Assembly: GCF_029023865.1 (NCBI RefSeq)
Contig: NZ_CP118969.1
Coordinates: 1,612,001-1,676,000 of the forward strand
DNA from: Lactococcus lactis
Lineage (GTDB): Bacteria > Bacillota > Bacilli > Lactobacillales > Streptococcaceae
DNA: 64,000 bases
Direction of reading: 5' to 3'
In this document: positions 63,441 through 64,000 of the stretch, piece after piece
Layout: each line of letters starts with the position of its first letter
How positions within the stretch are numbered: position 1 is the first letter of the stretch
Translations under genes and position numbers: made by a program
The notes under the pieces: model-generated
Database searches by the model: none
What the model saw: only the letters and a program-made list of their open reading frames with translations
Told to the model about the DNA's origin: nothing

Positions 63441-63466
63441 AAAACCGCTCAATAGAGCGGTTAAAC
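63441..63466 (-). terminator. Terminator of rplS
   Basis: AACCGCTC-TATT-GAGCGGTT followed by T run on the minus strand, 10 nt after the rplS stop. Confidence 0.88.
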
Positions 63467-63475
63467 TGGTGTATC

Positions 63476-63820
63476 TTAACGACGACGTTCAGCGATACGA
63501 GCTTTTTTACCTGTGAGTGCACGGAGGTAGTAAAGTTTCGCACGACGTACTTTACCGTGACGGATAACTTCGATTTGTTCAACACGTGGAGTGTGAACTG
63601 GGAAGATACGTTCTACACCAACACCGTTTGAAATTTTACGAACAGTGTAAGTTTCGTTAATTCCTGAGTTTTTACGAGCGATAACAACGCCTTCGAACAT
63701 TTGGATACGTTCGCGAGTTCCTTCGACAACTTTTGCGTGAACACGTACAGTGTCACCAGGACGGAAGTCAGGAATATCAGTGCGGAGTTGCGCAGCGTTG
63801 ATAGATTCGATAAGGTTCAT
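63476..63820 (-). CDS. rplS: 50S ribosomal protein L19
   Basis: 114 aa from ATG at 63820, with GAGGAG directly upstream; a longer frame into the leader is not used. Text: [56 protein letters not shown] and [17 protein letters not shown], all typical of L19, which lies at the 30S-50S interface. Single gene with its own promoter, structured leader and terminator. Confidence 0.97.
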   Translation of the reverse strand: MNLIESINAAQLRTDIPDFRPGDTVRVHAKVVEGTRERIQMFEGVVIARKNSGINETYTVRKISNGVGVERIFPVHTPRVEQIEVIRHGKVRRAKLYYLRALTGKKARIAERRR

Positions 63821-63826
63821 TTTTTT

Positions 63827-63885
63827 CTCCTCTTGCCCATCATTAAGCAGCATCTAGCAAATTAAGCTCAGCGGATGAACAGTTT
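63827..63885 (-). ncRNA. Likely L19 leader RNA (autoregulatory)
   Basis: The untranslated region has pairing segments (TTCATCC with GATGGGC-type, AGCTTAA with TTAAGC-type) ending just before the rplS ribosome site, as in Firmicute L19 leaders that respond to the protein. Assignment rests on position and visible helices. Confidence 0.5.
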
Positions 63886-63912
63886 TATTAGTATGCAAAA
63901 ACATACTCAATA

Positions 63913-63941
63913 AGTATAACAGATTATCCATCCTTTGACAA
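63913..63941 (-). promoter_or_regulatory. Promoter of rplS
   Basis: Minus-strand -35 TTGTCA (63936-63941), 17-nt spacer, -10 TATACT (63913-63918). Confidence 0.8.
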
Positions 63942-63960
63942 GTTCTTATTTTTAGTTTTA

Positions 63961-64000
63961 TCAGTAACCAATTTGTTCAATATCAACTTCAGACTGATTA
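63961..64000 (-). CDS. Possible 3' end of an unidentified gene
   Basis: At the window edge the minus strand has an open frame reading NQSEVDIEQIGY then TGA (63961-63963), plausible as a protein C-terminus directly upstream of the rplS promoter. Only 12 codons are visible, so identity cannot be given. Confidence 0.3.
   Translation of the reverse strand, partial: NQSEVDIEQIGY

Overview
The window is 64 kb of AT-rich, low-GC Gram-positive chromosome, almost entirely coded on the minus strand. The gene set (gyrB, the malolactic pair mleS/mleP, butA/butB, a CesSR/LiaFSR-type cell-envelope system, AdcR/ZitR-type zinc boxes, strong AGGAGG ribosome sites) points to Lactococcus lactis/cremoris. No rRNA, tRNA, prophage, complete insertion sequence or CRISPR array was seen.

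Layout in coordinate order (transcription mostly right to left). 1-26.6 kb: one long colinear block for a wall teichoic acid-like or galactofuranose-containing surface polysaccharide. It starts from a promoter near 26.58 kb and holds a phosphodiester-glycosidase-like protein, a TagH/TagG-type ABC exporter, two tandem paralogous GT2 enzymes, two accessory proteins, a GlfT2-like galactofuranosyltransferase, a pyruvyltransferase fused to a MenD-like thiamine-diphosphate enzyme, an epimerase, a GT-B enzyme, UDP-galactopyranose mutase (glf), an SGNH hydrolase, a GH43 protein, a TagD-like cytidylyltransferase, two TagB/TagF-like glycerophosphotransferases and a degenerate LytR-CpsA-Psr protein. 26.8-29.6 kb: MarR regulator, DHA2 efflux pump and DUF4811 protein. 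29.7-36.6 kb: lipoprotein, methyltransferase with an attenuator-like leader, gyrB, HAD phosphatase, membrane protein, EamA transporter. 36.9-44.2 kb: mleS-mleP, an ABC-F protein behind an attenuator-like leader, butB-butA. 44.4-53.9 kb: RodA, DedA-like, S1 protein, cyclophilin, Cof phosphatase, the LiaF/CesS/CesR operon, zinc-independent S14 with paired AdcR-type boxes, LytR and FtsW. 54.1-54.4 kb: an M-box magnesium riboswitch. 54.7-64 kb: SufT-like protein, YhgE/Pip protein with divergent TetR regulator, HU-like protein, UspA, a HicB-like mini-protein, PnuC, HdeD, a PgaC/PgaD-like pair and rplS with its leader.

Several reading frames are broken. Single-base homopolymer differences disrupt tagD, the pyruvyltransferase-TPP fusion, the PgaC-like synthase and a small gene after gyrB. 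In-frame stops interrupt lytR and clip the end of ftsW. Either this strain has real gene decay, as is common in dairy lactococci, or the assembly has residual indel errors; the two nonsense codons are not homopolymer-type errors.

The most interesting points are: the M-box lying upstream of two tiny ORFs and a FtsW/LytR cell-wall pair instead of a magnesium transporter; the pyruvyltransferase/TPP-enzyme fusion inside a galactofuranose/glycerol-phosphate polysaccharide cluster; attenuator-like leaders before the ABC-F gene and a methyltransferase gene; three probable leaderless mRNAs; zinc-repressor boxes on both sides of the alternative S14 promoter; and a dispersed palindromic word (CTGTCAGTAA and its complement) that occurs in terminators and inside coding sequence.
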